Counted from the stretch's first letter, positions 51,274 to 60,248 are shown. The stretch is DNA of 64,000 nt from Ectothiorhodospiraceae bacterium (GCA_024234875.1 JACKNM010000015.1:1-64000); one strand, 5' to 3'. The notes: generated by a model from the letters alone, not told the origin. Numbers and translations: made by a program.

Positions 51274-52237
51274 GTCGTGCCGGAGGTGGGCCTCGCGTGG
51301 GCTCCTGCTCGGCGCCGTGCTCGTGCTGCTCGCCGGCTGCGCCGACGAGCCGCCGATTCGACTCGGCACCAACGTCTTTCCGGGCTACGAGCCGCTCTAC
51401 CTCGCGCGCGAGATCGGGCTGCTCGATGCCGACTGCGTGCGCCTCGTCGAGTACGTCTCGGCGACGCAAGTGTCCACTGCCCTCGCCAACGGCGCGGTCG
51501 ATGCGGTGACGGTGACCCTCGACGAGGCGTTGCTCCTGGCCTCGCGTGGGATCGATCTGCGGGTGGTCGCGGTGACCGATTACTCGAACGGCACCGACGC
51601 GGTGCTCGGGCGGGGCGAGGTGCGCACGCTGGCCGACATCGCGGGACGGCGCGTGGGCGTCGAGACGACGGCGCTCGGCTCTTACATGCTGGCGCGGACC
51701 CTGGCCCATGCCGGGCTCGAGGAGTCCGACGTGGAGATCGTCGGGCTGGAGCTGCACGAGCAAGAGCCGGCGTTCGCCGCCGGGCGGATCGACGCCGTGG
51801 TCACCTTCGACCCGGTTCGCCAGCGCCTGGTCGAGGCCGGGGCGAGCGTGCTCTTCGACAGCCGTTCCATCCCCGGCGAGATCGTCGACCTCATCGCGGT
51901 CGCGGCCGACGTCGCGACCGAGCGCACCGAGTGCCTGCGTGGCCTCGTCACCGCCTGGCACGGCGCGCTGAAGCACCTTCGCGATGCGCCCGAGGCGGCG
52001 CGCGCGGCGATGCAGCCACGCCTCGGCCTCGAGCCCGAGCAGATCCGGGTCGCGCTGGACGGGCTGCACTTCCCCTCGCGAGCGGAGACCGCGCGGATGC
52101 TCGGCGGCGCGACCCCGGCTCTGGCCGCGGTGAGTCGGCAGGTGCGCGACGTGATGGAGCGCTCCGGCATCCTCGAGGATGGCCATCCCGAGTCGCGGCT
52201 GATCGATACCGCGCTCACCGACAGGCTCTACCAGTGA
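51266..52237 (+). CDS. Periplasmic substrate-binding lipoprotein (NMT1/SsuA-like)
   Basis: A 323-residue lipoprotein with lipobox LLAGC near residue 25. The mature part has the NMT1/THI5-like (SsuA/TauA) binding fold: LGTNVFPGYEPLYLAREIGLL, ANGAVDAVTVTLDEAL, GRRVGVETTALGSYML and GRIDAVVTFDPVRQ. Family ligands are sulfonates, nitrate, bicarbonate or pyrimidines; the ligand here is unknown. No transporter genes accompany it. It is sandwiched by overlap between a receiver (8 bp) and a membrane histidine kinase (GTGA), so it most likely presents ligand to that kinase (inference). Confidence 0.9.
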   Translation: MRESCRRWASRGLLLGAVLVLLAGCADEPPIRLGTNVFPGYEPLYLAREIGLLDADCVRLVEYVSATQVSTALANGAVDAVTVTLDEALLLASRGIDLRVVAVTDYSNGTDAVLGRGEVRTLADIAGRRVGVETTALGSYMLARTLAHAGLEESDVEIVGLELHEQEPAFAAGRIDAVVTFDPVRQRLVEAGASVLFDSRSIPGEIVDLIAVAADVATERTECLRGLVTAWHGALKHLRDAPEAARAAMQPRLGLEPEQIRVALDGLHFPSRAETARMLGGATPALAAVSRQVRDVMERSGILEDGHPESRLIDTALTDRLYQ

Positions 52238-54636
52238 GCCGCCTGAGACCGCTCGCGCTCCGGGTCTGGCTGCCCGTCATCATCGTCATCATCTCGGTGG
52301 GGGCGGCGTGGCTGCACTATGTGTACGAGGCCAGGTTCTCCACCGTCGGGATGCTGGCCGAGCAGCGCGGCGATACCTCGCGAATGCTGACCGCGGCCGC
52401 TGCCTACATCGAGGGCGCACTGCGAATCGGGGACCGTGCGAGCGTCGACCGCGTGACCGCGGCGCTCGCCGACGATGCGAGCGTGGTGGTTGCCGACCTC
52501 GTTCACCCGAGTGGCGTGGTCCTCGCGTCGACCCGGCGCCGGGACATCGGGCAGATGGCCGCCTCGGAGGTGCTGGCGATGCGGGCCCGGCTGCCGGACG
52601 TGCCCCTGGGCACCGACATCACCGTGCAGGGCCACCTCCTGCATGCCCTGCATCCACTGTGGGTGAGCTCGGGAGGCCTTCGAGAGCGCAGGATGGGGGT
52701 GCTCCACATTCAGCGTGACCTGTCCTCGGCGCTGGCCACGGTCAGGGCCGACGCGCTGGAGGAATCACTGCACTTCGCGGGCTATCTCGCGCTGATGTCA
52801 CTGACTGTCTGGCTCGCGCTCAGCCGCTTCATCACCCGACCGATGAACGAGCTGACCGCCGTCGCCCGGCGGCTCGGTGCGGGCGATCTGACGGTCCGCG
52901 CCCGGGAGCGTGGTGCTCTGGAGTCGACGGCGTTGGCTCGAGCCTTCAATCAGATGGCGGGCGAGATCGAGCGCAAGAACGAGGCGCTCGAGGGCATCAA
53001 CGCGGATCTCCGAGCGCTACAGGCGGCCGTCGACGAGCATGCGGTGGTCTCGCGGACGGACTCGCGCGGCTGCATCATCGAGGTCAACGACCGGTTCTGC
53101 GAGGTGACCGGTCACGATCGCGCCGCGCTGGTCGGCAACGATCACTCGTTGCTGCAGTCGGGTGCGCACGACGCGGCGTTCTATCGCGAGCTCTGGGACA
53201 CCATCAACAGCGGGCGAACGTGGCACGGCACCATCGAGAACCGGCGCGCCGACGGCGAGCCGCTCTGGTGCGCAACGACCATCGTGCCGGTGATGGACTC
53301 CCTTGGTCGTCCGCGTGAGTTCATCTCGGTGCGCACCGACATCACCCACCAGGTGCGATTGCGCGACGCGGCGGCCCTGCTCGCACGTCCGGACTCGGCG
53401 ACCGGGCGGACGGTGTTCGAGACCATCGCGCGAGCGGTGCAGGTGGCGCTGGGCAATCGCTGGACGCTGGTCGGTGAGATCGCGCCCGATGGCGAGACCG
53501 TCCACGTCCGCGGCTACCGTGACGGCGACGGGTTCGGCGCGCCGTTCTCCTATCCGTTGGCCGGAAGCCCGTGCCAGGAGGTCCGCTCGGCGCGTGCGCC
53601 GTTGTGCATCACGGACGATGCCGCGGTGCAGTACCCGCAAGACGCCGCGTTGGCGGCGAAGGGCGTGCGCAGCTACCGGGGCGAGCCGATCCTGGACACC
53701 GAGGGCCACGAGCTCGGCATCCTGGTGGCGCTGGACGATGCGCCGTGCCGTGAGGATGCGCAGGAGCGGGCGCTGTTGCGGATGGCCGCGGTGCGGGCGG
53801 GGCGCGAGCTCGAGCGCGAGCGCACGAGCGCCGAGCGCGACCGGCTCCAGCGCCAGTTGCTCCAGGCACAGAAGATGGAGGCGATCGGGCAGCTCACCGG
53901 CGGCATCGCGCACGACTTCAACAACATCCTCGCCAGCATGCTCGGCTACACCGAGCTCGCCATGATGCGCTGTGTCACCGACGAGGAGAGCAATCTGGCG
54001 CGCTATCTGCACGAGATCCTGGCGTCGGGCGAGCGCGCGCGCGACATGGTCGCCCAGCTCCTCGCCTTCAGTCGGCAGGGCGCATCGGCACCGGTCGAGA
54101 TCGATGTCCGCGCGGTCACCGCCGAGGTCGTGAGCATGTTGCGGGGCGTGATTCCCGCCTCGGTTCGGCTGTCGCTCGACGCCGGCGCGGGCGCGGCGCC
54201 GGTGTTCGCCGATGCGACCCACCTCTACCAGGCCCTCACCAATCTCTGCATCAACGCTCGCGATGCGATCGCGGGAACGGGGCGAATCACCGTCGGTGTG
54301 CATCAGCGGGTCGTCGCCGATGCCGTCTGCCAGTCGTGCCACCAGGCCGTCGACGGTGAATTCGTCGTCATCTCGGTCGAGGATGACGGCTGCGGCATCG
54401 CGGCCGAGCACCTGGACAGCCTGTTCCAGCCGTTCTTCTCGACCAAGGCCGTCGGTAAGGGCACCGGCCTCGGCCTGTCGATGGTGCACGGCATCGCACA
54501 CCAGGCGGGCGGACACGTGCTGGTGCACACCGCCCCCGGCGCGGGAACGCGCTTCGAGTTGCTGCTGCCGGCCTCGCACCGCGCGCCCGCGGCGGGCGGC
54601 GTCACGCCCGACGAGCGCCTCGCCGCCAACGGCTGA
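52234..54636 (+). CDS. Membrane sensor histidine kinase (HAMP-PAS-GAF)
   Basis: An 800-residue kinase. TM1 near residues 10-28, a periplasmic domain of about 140 residues, TM2 near 178-195, HAMP (RPMNELTAVARRL), coiled coil, PAS (about 265-380), GAF (about 385-535), then HisKA with H560 in GIAHDFNN and an HATPase with NARDA, DDGCGI and GKGTGLGLS. An insertion in the ATPase domain contains CQSCH; this also occurs in related kinases and is more likely a metal or structural site than a haem site. Start GTG in a GTGA overlap with the binding lipoprotein gene. Its likely partner is the receiver two genes upstream. It converges on the EamA gene, 2 bp away. Confidence 0.93.
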   Translation: MSRLRPLALRVWLPVIIVIISVGAAWLHYVYEARFSTVGMLAEQRGDTSRMLTAAAAYIEGALRIGDRASVDRVTAALADDASVVVADLVHPSGVVLASTRRRDIGQMAASEVLAMRARLPDVPLGTDITVQGHLLHALHPLWVSSGGLRERRMGVLHIQRDLSSALATVRADALEESLHFAGYLALMSLTVWLALSRFITRPMNELTAVARRLGAGDLTVRARERGALESTALARAFNQMAGEIERKNEALEGINADLRALQAAVDEHAVVSRTDSRGCIIEVNDRFCEVTGHDRAALVGNDHSLLQSGAHDAAFYRELWDTINSGRTWHGTIENRRADGEPLWCATTIVPVMDSLGRPREFISVRTDITHQVRLRDAAALLARPDSATGRTVFETIARAVQVALGNRWTLVGEIAPDGETVHVRGYRDGDGFGAPFSYPLAGSPCQEVRSARAPLCITDDAAVQYPQDAALAAKGVRSYRGEPILDTEGHELGILVALDDAPCREDAQERALLRMAAVRAGRELERERTSAERDRLQRQLLQAQKMEAIGQLTGGIAHDFNNILASMLGYTELAMMRCVTDEESNLARYLHEILASGERARDMVAQLLAFSRQGASAPVEIDVRAVTAEVVSMLRGVIPASVRLSLDAGAGAAPVFADATHLYQALTNLCINARDAIAGTGRITVGVHQRVVADAVCQSCHQAVDGEFVVISVEDDGCGIAAEHLDSLFQPFFSTKAVGKGTGLGLSMVHGIAHQAGGHVLVHTAPGAGTRFELLLPASHRAPAAGGVTPDERLAANG

Positions 54637-54638
54637 CC

Positions 54639-55520
54639 TCAGCGATTCGGGGCCATGGTGGCACCGGGCCGAAGGCGCCACGCGGAGTGCACCACCAGCG
54701 TGCCGACCACGATCGCGCCGCCGACGAGCGCGGCGGTGCCGGGGCGCTCGCCGACGCCGAGCCAGACCCACAACGGTCCCAGCACCGTCTCCAACAACAG
54801 GAGCAGGGCGACCTCCGGCGCGGGTACCGTTCGCGGGCCGAGGGTCAGCGCGGCGAATGCCACCGGCAGCACCACCACCCCCATCGCCAGCGCGTAACCG
54901 ACCTGCTCGAGCGACAGGGCGCCGATACCGGACATCGGGAGCATCACCAGCCCGGAGAGCAGCGCACCGAGGCCGGTCGCCGGAACCATGTTGAGGTCGC
55001 GACGACGCCGAATCACGACCAGACTCGCCGCCAGCGAGGCGGCGGTGACGAGGGCGTAGGCGTCACCGCGTGCGGTGCCGCGGCCGAGTCCGTCCCAGAC
55101 CACCACCGTGATCCCGACGAGGGCGGCGACGATCGCGGCCCAGGTCGCCGGCGAGGCACGCTCGCGAAGCACGAAGAAGGACATCGACGCCGCGATCAGC
55201 GGTGTGGTGGCGAGGATCACGAGGGTGTTGGCCACCGACGTGTGGTGCAGGGCGAGCACGAAGAACACCGCGTTGATCGCGTAGAGGACGCCCACCGCGA
55301 CCCCGGAGACGCCGAGGGCGCGGGTCTCGTCGATGGCGCGTGGGCCACGCGCCCAGGCGAACCCGAGGAGGATGGTGATCCCACTCAGCAGGCCACGGCA
55401 GGTGGTGACGGTGAATGGGTCCCCGTCCAGCAGCCGTACCAGCAACGTGTCCGGCGTGAGCACCAGGACGCCCGCGAGCGTGAGCAGGAATCCCCGCGTG
55501 TGCGGGCTCGGCGCACTCAT
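54639..55520 (-). CDS. EamA/DMT-family transporter
   Basis: A 293-residue membrane protein with ten predicted helices in two five-helix EamA repeats. The first repeat contains TCRGLLSGITILLGFAWARG and SVANTLVILATTPLIAA, the second AYALVTAASLAASLVVIRRR and APEVALLLLLETVLGPLWVW, which are the family hallmarks (helix 4 proline and glutamate segment). Members export amino acids, metabolites or drugs by drug/metabolite exchange. The substrate is unknown. It follows mmsB on the same strand by 69 bp, so a shared transcript is possible. Confidence 0.9.
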   Translation of the reverse strand: MSAPSPHTRGFLLTLAGVLVLTPDTLLVRLLDGDPFTVTTCRGLLSGITILLGFAWARGPRAIDETRALGVSGVAVGVLYAINAVFFVLALHHTSVANTLVILATTPLIAASMSFFVLRERASPATWAAIVAALVGITVVVWDGLGRGTARGDAYALVTAASLAASLVVIRRRRDLNMVPATGLGALLSGLVMLPMSGIGALSLEQVGYALAMGVVVLPVAFAALTLGPRTVPAPEVALLLLLETVLGPLWVWLGVGERPGTAALVGGAIVVGTLVVHSAWRLRPGATMAPNR

Positions 55521-55589
55521 CCGGCGGCCGGCCGTACCGACGCCGAGGCGGTCTCCGGCGTCATCGCCGCGAGTCTGGCGAGCGATGCA

Positions 55590-56477
55590 TCAGATGTCGG
55601 GGTTCACGAGCTTGATGATGCTCGCCGAGTCGAGCTCCCCGAAGCCGTTGTTCACGTGCATCGCATAGGCCGCAGCGGCGGTGGCTCCGAGTGGGGTCGA
55701 GGCACCGCCGGTTGCGGCCGCCGCCTGGGCGAGGCGGAGATCCTTCAGCATCAGCTTGGCCGCGAACCCGGGGCGGTAATCGTTGCTCGCCGGCGCGCCG
55801 GGGACGGGACCGGGGATCGGGCAGGCCTCGTTGAAGATGTACGAGCGACCGGTCGAGGTGGAGATGACGTCGTAGAGCGTCTGGCGGTCGACCCCGAGAC
55901 GCTCGCCGAGGGTCAGCGCCTCGGCCGCGGCGAGGATGGTGATGCCGGCGATCATGTTGTTGCAGATCTTCGTCACCTGCCCCATGCCGGGTCCGCCGCA
56001 GAGGACGACGTTCCGGCCCATGCCCCGCAGGATCGGAGCGGCGCGCTCGAACACCGCGGGGTCGCCGCCGCACATGAAGGTCAGCGTGCCGGCGTCCGCA
56101 CCCTTGGTGCCGCCCGATACCGGCGCGTCGAGCATGAAGCGACCGATCTCGGTGGCCGCGCGATGCATCGCCTGGGCGGTCTCGACGTCGATGGTGGAGC
56201 AGTCGATCAGCACCGTGCCGGGCGCGGTCGCCTCGACCACGCCGCTGCCGAGGAGGACCGCGCGCACGTCGCTGCCGACCGGCAACATGGTGACGACGAC
56301 CTCGACCTCGCGCGCCGCATCGGCGGCCGTGGCCGCCCGTTGGACACCGGCCTGGATCGCGAAGCGCATGGCCTCGTCACTGAGGTCGAACCCCTTCACC
56401 GTGTGGCCGGCGCGCACCAGATTGCGCGACATCGGACCGCCCATGTTGCCGAGACCGATGAAGCCGATGCGTGCCAT
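55590..56477 (-). CDS. mmsB: 3-Hydroxyisobutyrate dehydrogenase
   Basis: A 295-residue beta-hydroxyacid dehydrogenase. GFIGLGNMGGPM at residues 5-16 is the NAD-binding signature, DAPVSGGTKGADAGTLTFM the substrate loop, and the catalytic lysine is in GQVTKICNNM. The final KDLRLAQ segment is also typical. It would oxidise 3-hydroxyisobutyrate to methylmalonate semialdehyde in valine catabolism, although tartronate-semialdehyde reductases share the same motifs. The other valine genes (mmsA, acyl-CoA hydrolase) are not in the window, so the gene name is probable rather than certain. Confidence 0.87.
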   Translation of the reverse strand: MARIGFIGLGNMGGPMSRNLVRAGHTVKGFDLSDEAMRFAIQAGVQRAATAADAAREVEVVVTMLPVGSDVRAVLLGSGVVEATAPGTVLIDCSTIDVETAQAMHRAATEIGRFMLDAPVSGGTKGADAGTLTFMCGGDPAVFERAAPILRGMGRNVVLCGGPGMGQVTKICNNMIAGITILAAAEALTLGERLGVDRQTLYDVISTSTGRSYIFNEACPIPGPVPGAPASNDYRPGFAAKLMLKDLRLAQAAAATGGASTPLGATAAAAYAMHVNNGFGELDSASIIKLVNPDI

Positions 56478-56563
56478 GAACCGCTCCTCGTGCGATTGAG
56501 AGCGGCCATGCTACTGCTTCGCCGCGCCCGCGTCTCAGCGAGCGCGGACCAGTGGTCCCCCGC

Positions 56564-58354
56564 TCAGTCCGGAATCGTCACTCGAAGGGCGCTGGCGTGG
56601 TCGGTCGAGTAGACCTCGCTCGCGTCCGTGTCGCCGAGCTCGGAGACCACGTCGTAGCCCTCGATCCCGAGGGTCGCGCCGATGACGCAGTCGGGGAGCA
56701 CGATCGTGCGCTGCCCGCGAATCGGCGCGTTGCCGATCGGCGCGGCCAGCGACCACGCGTGGCTCGTCGCGCCGGTGCAGGTGGCGACGTTCGCGAGCAG
56801 CACGTCGAAGGGCATGGCGTGCAAGCTCCAGCGTTGTCCGAGCGCACTCGCGCGCCCGGCCTTGTAGACGGTGTAGTCGACGTCGACGGCCCCGAGTCCG
56901 GCAATCGCCCCGATCAGGGGAATGTCGATCTGCACCGGTCGCGCGATCGAGATGCGCTCGAACGGGGCGGTCTCGGCGCGGGCGGCCGCATTCTCCCCGG
57001 CCATCACGACCCAGCTACCGTCGGCGGAAATCGCGCCGAAACGGTCAGCGACCCCCTGATCGCCACTCAGCACGATGCGGACCGGTCCGGCGACATCGCG
57101 GTGGAAGGTGAGCCCGGCGGTGCGGTTCTGCAGATATGCGCCGCCCCCATCCAGGTAGTGGAGCTCGGCGGCGACGAAAAGGTACTGACCGTCCGCCGAC
57201 AGCCCGATCTGGTCGAGGTTGTAGAAGTTGATCGGCCCGGGAGCGATGTCCGGTGCCGGCAGCGGGTAGGGCGACGATTGCGACCACCCGAACTCGGGGC
57301 CGCCGACCCAGGCCGGGTTGGCGGCGCTCGAGAAGTCGGGAGCGGCGCTCGTGTCGCGCACGATCTGGACCAGGTCGCGGGGGACGTCGAAGAACGCGTT
57401 CATCAACAGGCCGAGCGTGGCGCCGTCGGCAGACAGCGCCAGGCCCCCGATCAGACGGTCCTCGCCACCACCGCCGGGCAGGGCGACGGTCCACAGCGGC
57501 GTCGGGCTCGCGGTGTCGAACAGCCGCAGCAATCCGCCGTAGCCCGCCACCGCGACACGCCCGCCACCGGCCGACATGGCCAGCGCGATGCCGTCGGGCT
57601 GGCCCCAACGGGTGCCGGCGAGCGCCTGGCTCCATCGCAGCCCGAATCGCGTCACGACGTGGAGCGTGTAGTCGTCGTCGAAGCTCGAGCCGGTGACCAC
57701 GGCCGCGACCGGGCCTCGCTCGGAGAACGCGAGCGCCTTGATCGGGCGGTCGGCCGCGAGCTCCAGCGTCATCACCGGTGCGCCGAGGCCGGCCTCCTGG
57801 CGATCGCGGCGGAACAGGTACAGACGTTCCGGTGCGCTGGTGGTCATCGCGATCCACCGGCCCTCGCGCCCGACGACCACCCGCGGCAGGCTGCCGACAT
57901 CCGATTGCCAGGACCACCTCGGCGCCGGGCCGTCGCACTCGAAGTAGCGCAGGCGCGACCCGCCGTTGGCGTGGTCGGCCACCGCGAACGCACTGCCGTC
58001 GGCGGCGAGCGAGATGTCGGCCACCAAGGTGTCGTTCACCGCCACCTGCAGTAGCGGGCTCGACGAATCCCGGGCGAGGAGGCCGAGACCCGCGTCCGAC
58101 AGCACCAGGGTCCGCCAGCCACGGTCGGCGATCGCGACGCGGGGGTTGGTGAAGGTGGTGGAGATGGGAATCGCGTCGGCGCGGTAGTCGCCGTCCGCGG
58201 TCGGCTCCTCCGGGACCTGACCTGCGCACGGAGGTCGCATCGGGTTCAGAGCCTGGAGGAAGACGGGCAGTCCGTCGTCGAGCAGGTCCATCGCTCCGAG
58301 CCCCACCGAGGTGAGGAGCAGACCGATCGCGGCAAGGCCCCTGAGCAAGCGCAC
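56564..58354 (-). CDS. Secreted beta-propeller protein of unknown function
   Basis: A 596-residue protein with a signal peptide (LLRGLAAIGLLLTSVGLG). The body consists of repeated strands of the form SADGxxFAVADxxxGGSRLRYF and LSADGATLGLLMN, a WD40/YVTN-like propeller of seven or so blades (SLAADGSAFAVAD, AMSAGGGRVAVAG, LSADGQYLFVAAE, ISADGSWVVMAG). No enzymatic residues and no lipobox. The last 140 residues are a separate beta domain with a cysteine pair (TCTG, PDCVIG). I cannot assign a function. It is divergent from the dioxygenase gene at 58659, with 304 bp between starts. Confidence 0.75.
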   Translation of the reverse strand: MRLLRGLAAIGLLLTSVGLGAMDLLDDGLPVFLQALNPMRPPCAGQVPEEPTADGDYRADAIPISTTFTNPRVAIADRGWRTLVLSDAGLGLLARDSSSPLLQVAVNDTLVADISLAADGSAFAVADHANGGSRLRYFECDGPAPRWSWQSDVGSLPRVVVGREGRWIAMTTSAPERLYLFRRDRQEAGLGAPVMTLELAADRPIKALAFSERGPVAAVVTGSSFDDDYTLHVVTRFGLRWSQALAGTRWGQPDGIALAMSAGGGRVAVAGYGGLLRLFDTASPTPLWTVALPGGGGEDRLIGGLALSADGATLGLLMNAFFDVPRDLVQIVRDTSAAPDFSSAANPAWVGGPEFGWSQSSPYPLPAPDIAPGPINFYNLDQIGLSADGQYLFVAAELHYLDGGGAYLQNRTAGLTFHRDVAGPVRIVLSGDQGVADRFGAISADGSWVVMAGENAAARAETAPFERISIARPVQIDIPLIGAIAGLGAVDVDYTVYKAGRASALGQRWSLHAMPFDVLLANVATCTGATSHAWSLAAPIGNAPIRGQRTIVLPDCVIGATLGIEGYDVVSELGDTDASEVYSTDHASALRVTIPD

Positions 58355-58480
58355 CTCCCGCCCGCGTGAAGGGTGACGGCCCGACGCGGCCAGCGGCGAC
58401 TGCGACGCGACGGCACGCGGGTTGCCGACCTCGACTGTCCGCCCGCGCCTCCACGGGCTTGCGTGCTCATAGGTAAGCGA

Positions 58481-58497
58481 CCGGCCGAGTCGGTCGG
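58481..58497. promoter_or_regulatory. Imperfect palindrome in divergent region
   Basis: CCGGCCGAGTCGGTCGG reads as a palindrome around a central G with one mismatched pair (CCGgCCGA-TCGGtCGG). It lies midway between the divergent propeller and dioxygenase genes, a usual place for an operator. Confidence 0.3.
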
Positions 58498-58612
58498 TTG
58501 ATCGCGGTCAGGCAAATCGATTCTGATGGCGACAGTGGTGCCCGGCACGGTGCCTGATGCACGGTGCGGAGCGACCACCGACGCCCGCGCCGCGGGAGAG
58601 ATGGAGCAGCGC

Positions 58613-58618
58613 TATACT
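58613..58618 (+). promoter_or_regulatory. Candidate -10 box of the dioxygenase gene
   Basis: TATACT (five of six) lies 40 bp before the start codon in very GC-rich surroundings. No convincing -35 box is seen at the expected distance. A GCCCCG/CGGGGC stem follows in the leader. Confidence 0.4.
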
Positions 58619-58658
58619 GCCCCGGCCCGAATCGGGGCGCGCGGAGGGAGATCGGGTG

Positions 58659-59483
58659 ATGCGCAACGACATCGAGATTCGCCCACTCACCAGGCACGTC
58701 GGCGCCGAGGTCCGGGGCGTCGACCTTCGGGAACCGCTCGACGACGATCGCTTCGAGGCCATTCACCAGGCGTTGCTCGATCACCTGGTGTTGTTCTTCC
58801 ACGACCAGGACATCACGCCCGATCAGCACGTCGCATTCGGGCGCCGCTTCGGTGAGCTGCACGTCCACCCGGCCGCGCCGTGCGTCGACGGAAGGCCGGA
58901 GCTGATGAAGATCCACGCCGACGCGAGCTCGCCATTCGCGGAGGGCACCCGTTGGCACACCGACGTGAGCAGCGAGGAGGAGCCGCCGATGGCGAGTCTC
59001 CTTCATCTGCGCATCGTGCCCGAGGTGGGAGGCGATACCCTGTTCGCCAGTATGTACGCTGCTTACGACGCGCTGTCGGACACGATGAAGCGCATCCTCG
59101 ACCCGCTGGAGGCACTGCACAACAGCGACGTCCACCGGGGACGATACGAGCAGGTCGGTGGCGGGCTACGCCGGGAGAAGTACCCCGAGGCGGTGCATCC
59201 CGTGATCCGCACCCATCCGGAGACCGGGCGGAAACTGATCTACGTGAACGCGCCGTTCACCAAGCACATCATCGGCATGAAGCCGGCCGAGAGCGACGCG
59301 CTGCTGCAGTTCCTGTACGCCCATTGCGCGAACCCGGAGTTCCAGTGCCGCTTCCGCTGGCGCACCAACTCGCTCGCGGTGTGGGACAACCGCAGCACGC
59401 AGCACCTCGCGACCTGGGACTACTATCCGGCGACGCGCAGCGGGGTCCGCGTGACCGTCAAGGGCGATCGTCCGCGCCACTGA
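58659..59483 (+). CDS. TauD/TfdA-family Fe(II)/2-oxoglutarate dioxygenase
   Basis: A 274-residue TauD/TfdA enzyme. Family start GAEVRGVDLREPL, iron ligands HTD in TRWHTDVSSEEEPP and the histidine in TQHLATWDYY, and the co-substrate arginine in RSGVRVTVKG. It is a full-length relative of the dioxygenase at 42.2-43.1 kb. Substrates of this clade include taurine, alkyl sulfates and aryloxyalkanoates; none can be chosen from sequence. The ATG at 58659 (with GTG one codon earlier as alternative) follows GGAGGGAG. It stands alone, with its own candidate promoter and a terminator hairpin downstream. Confidence 0.9.
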   Translation: MRNDIEIRPLTRHVGAEVRGVDLREPLDDDRFEAIHQALLDHLVLFFHDQDITPDQHVAFGRRFGELHVHPAAPCVDGRPELMKIHADASSPFAEGTRWHTDVSSEEEPPMASLLHLRIVPEVGGDTLFASMYAAYDALSDTMKRILDPLEALHNSDVHRGRYEQVGGGLRREKYPEAVHPVIRTHPETGRKLIYVNAPFTKHIIGMKPAESDALLQFLYAHCANPEFQCRFRWRTNSLAVWDNRSTQHLATWDYYPATRSGVRVTVKGDRPRH

Positions 59484-59570
59484 CGGGCTCGCGACGCGCA
59501 CCACGGTAAAGCGTGCCGGCGTGCCCGCCCCCTCGGCGACTGGCCTCGACTGGTTGGCAGAACGTGGTCT

Positions 59571-59602
59571 CGAGAAGCTGGCGCGAGCGCGCCAGCTTCT
59601 CG
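59571..59602. terminator. Perfect 14-bp stem hairpin between convergent genes
   Basis: CGAGAAGCTGGCGC (59571-59584) pairs perfectly with GCGCCAGCTTCTCG (59589-59602) around a 4-base loop. It lies between the stops of the dioxygenase and a small secreted protein. Neither side has a T tract, so it is a bidirectional terminator or RNA-stabilising hairpin. Confidence 0.6.
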
Positions 59603-59611
59603 CAACGGCGC

Positions 59612-60064
59612 TCAGTCGTCGTCCCGCTCGTGCCCGCCTCGCCGATTCCAAGGCTTGCCGACGGCGCTGAACTTGAGCGTGGTTCCGTCGCATGCCTGGG
59701 CGACGCCTTCCATTGATTGTTTGTCGTTTGCAATCCAGGCGTGGTTGATCTCGACCGCGCATCCATCGACGGACAGCACTCCGCGGACGCGACACGCGCG
59801 ACTGACCTCCAGCTTGCTGTCGGGACCGATTTCGAGCTCGACAGCCATCGGTGACCCGGGGGCGCGGACCTCGCAGTCGCCGTGCACCGCCCCGCTGCGC
59901 CACACGCTGATGTCGCAGGCATATGTCGACCCGTCGGAGGCCATGGCGTAGAGCGCACCCGGCCCGCGCAGGGAGTTTATGCTGCATCCGGCCAATGCGG
60001 CGGATGGCACGGCGAGGGTCGCGGCGATGGTGAGACCCAGGGCCGCGACGGTCTTCGATAGCAT
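59612..60064 (-). CDS. Small secreted cysteine-containing protein
   Basis: About 150 residues from the ATG at 60064, with GGGAG eight bases upstream. The signal peptide has core VAALGLTIAATLAVP and likely cleavage after SAALA, just before GCSIN. The mature part holds six cysteines (GCSIN, YACDIS, GDCEV, RACRV, DGCAV, QACDG), spaced for three disulfides, and alternating strands. The C-terminus is charged (RRGGHERDDD). I do not recognise the family. A +1 cysteine with ALAGC before it also resembles a lipobox, so lipidation is possible. It lies upstream of the convergent hairpin. Confidence 0.7.
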   Translation of the reverse strand: MLSKTVAALGLTIAATLAVPSAALAGCSINSLRGPGALYAMASDGSTYACDISVWRSGAVHGDCEVRAPGSPMAVELEIGPDSKLEVSRACRVRGVLSVDGCAVEINHAWIANDKQSMEGVAQACDGTTLKFSAVGKPWNRRGGHERDDD

Positions 60065-60248
60065 GGTGTTCACTCCCAATCCTCCAGCGGGGTCGGTGCA
60101 GTCGAGAATTCCCCGCAGTGTCGCGTCGGTTTGTGCGTCCGTTCGCAATTTCGGAAATCGGCATCGAGGGTGTGGGAACGAAACTTCGGACGACTAGGCT
60201 CGATGGGCGGAAAACGAGTATGTCGCTACGCCCGGGCCGGCCCGGCCC

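Larger units (their letters stand above)
58355..58658. other. Divergent intergenic region, 304 bp
   Basis: No gene is seen here. It holds a 17-bp near-palindrome at 58481-58497, a TATACT -10-like box at 58613-58618 and a GGAGGGAG ribosome site for the dioxygenase gene. The remainder has no recognisable signal. Confidence 0.7.

Noticed and set aside
51277..52233. Upstream extension of the histidine-kinase frame for over 300 residues
   Set aside because: It is an out-of-frame shadow of the binding-lipoprotein gene, Arg/Ala-rich with no domain signal. The GTGA overlap gives the natural start at 52234.
54331..54345. CxxCH as a haem c attachment site
   Set aside because: The motif is inside a cytoplasmic kinase ATPase domain; c-type haem attachment occurs in the periplasm.
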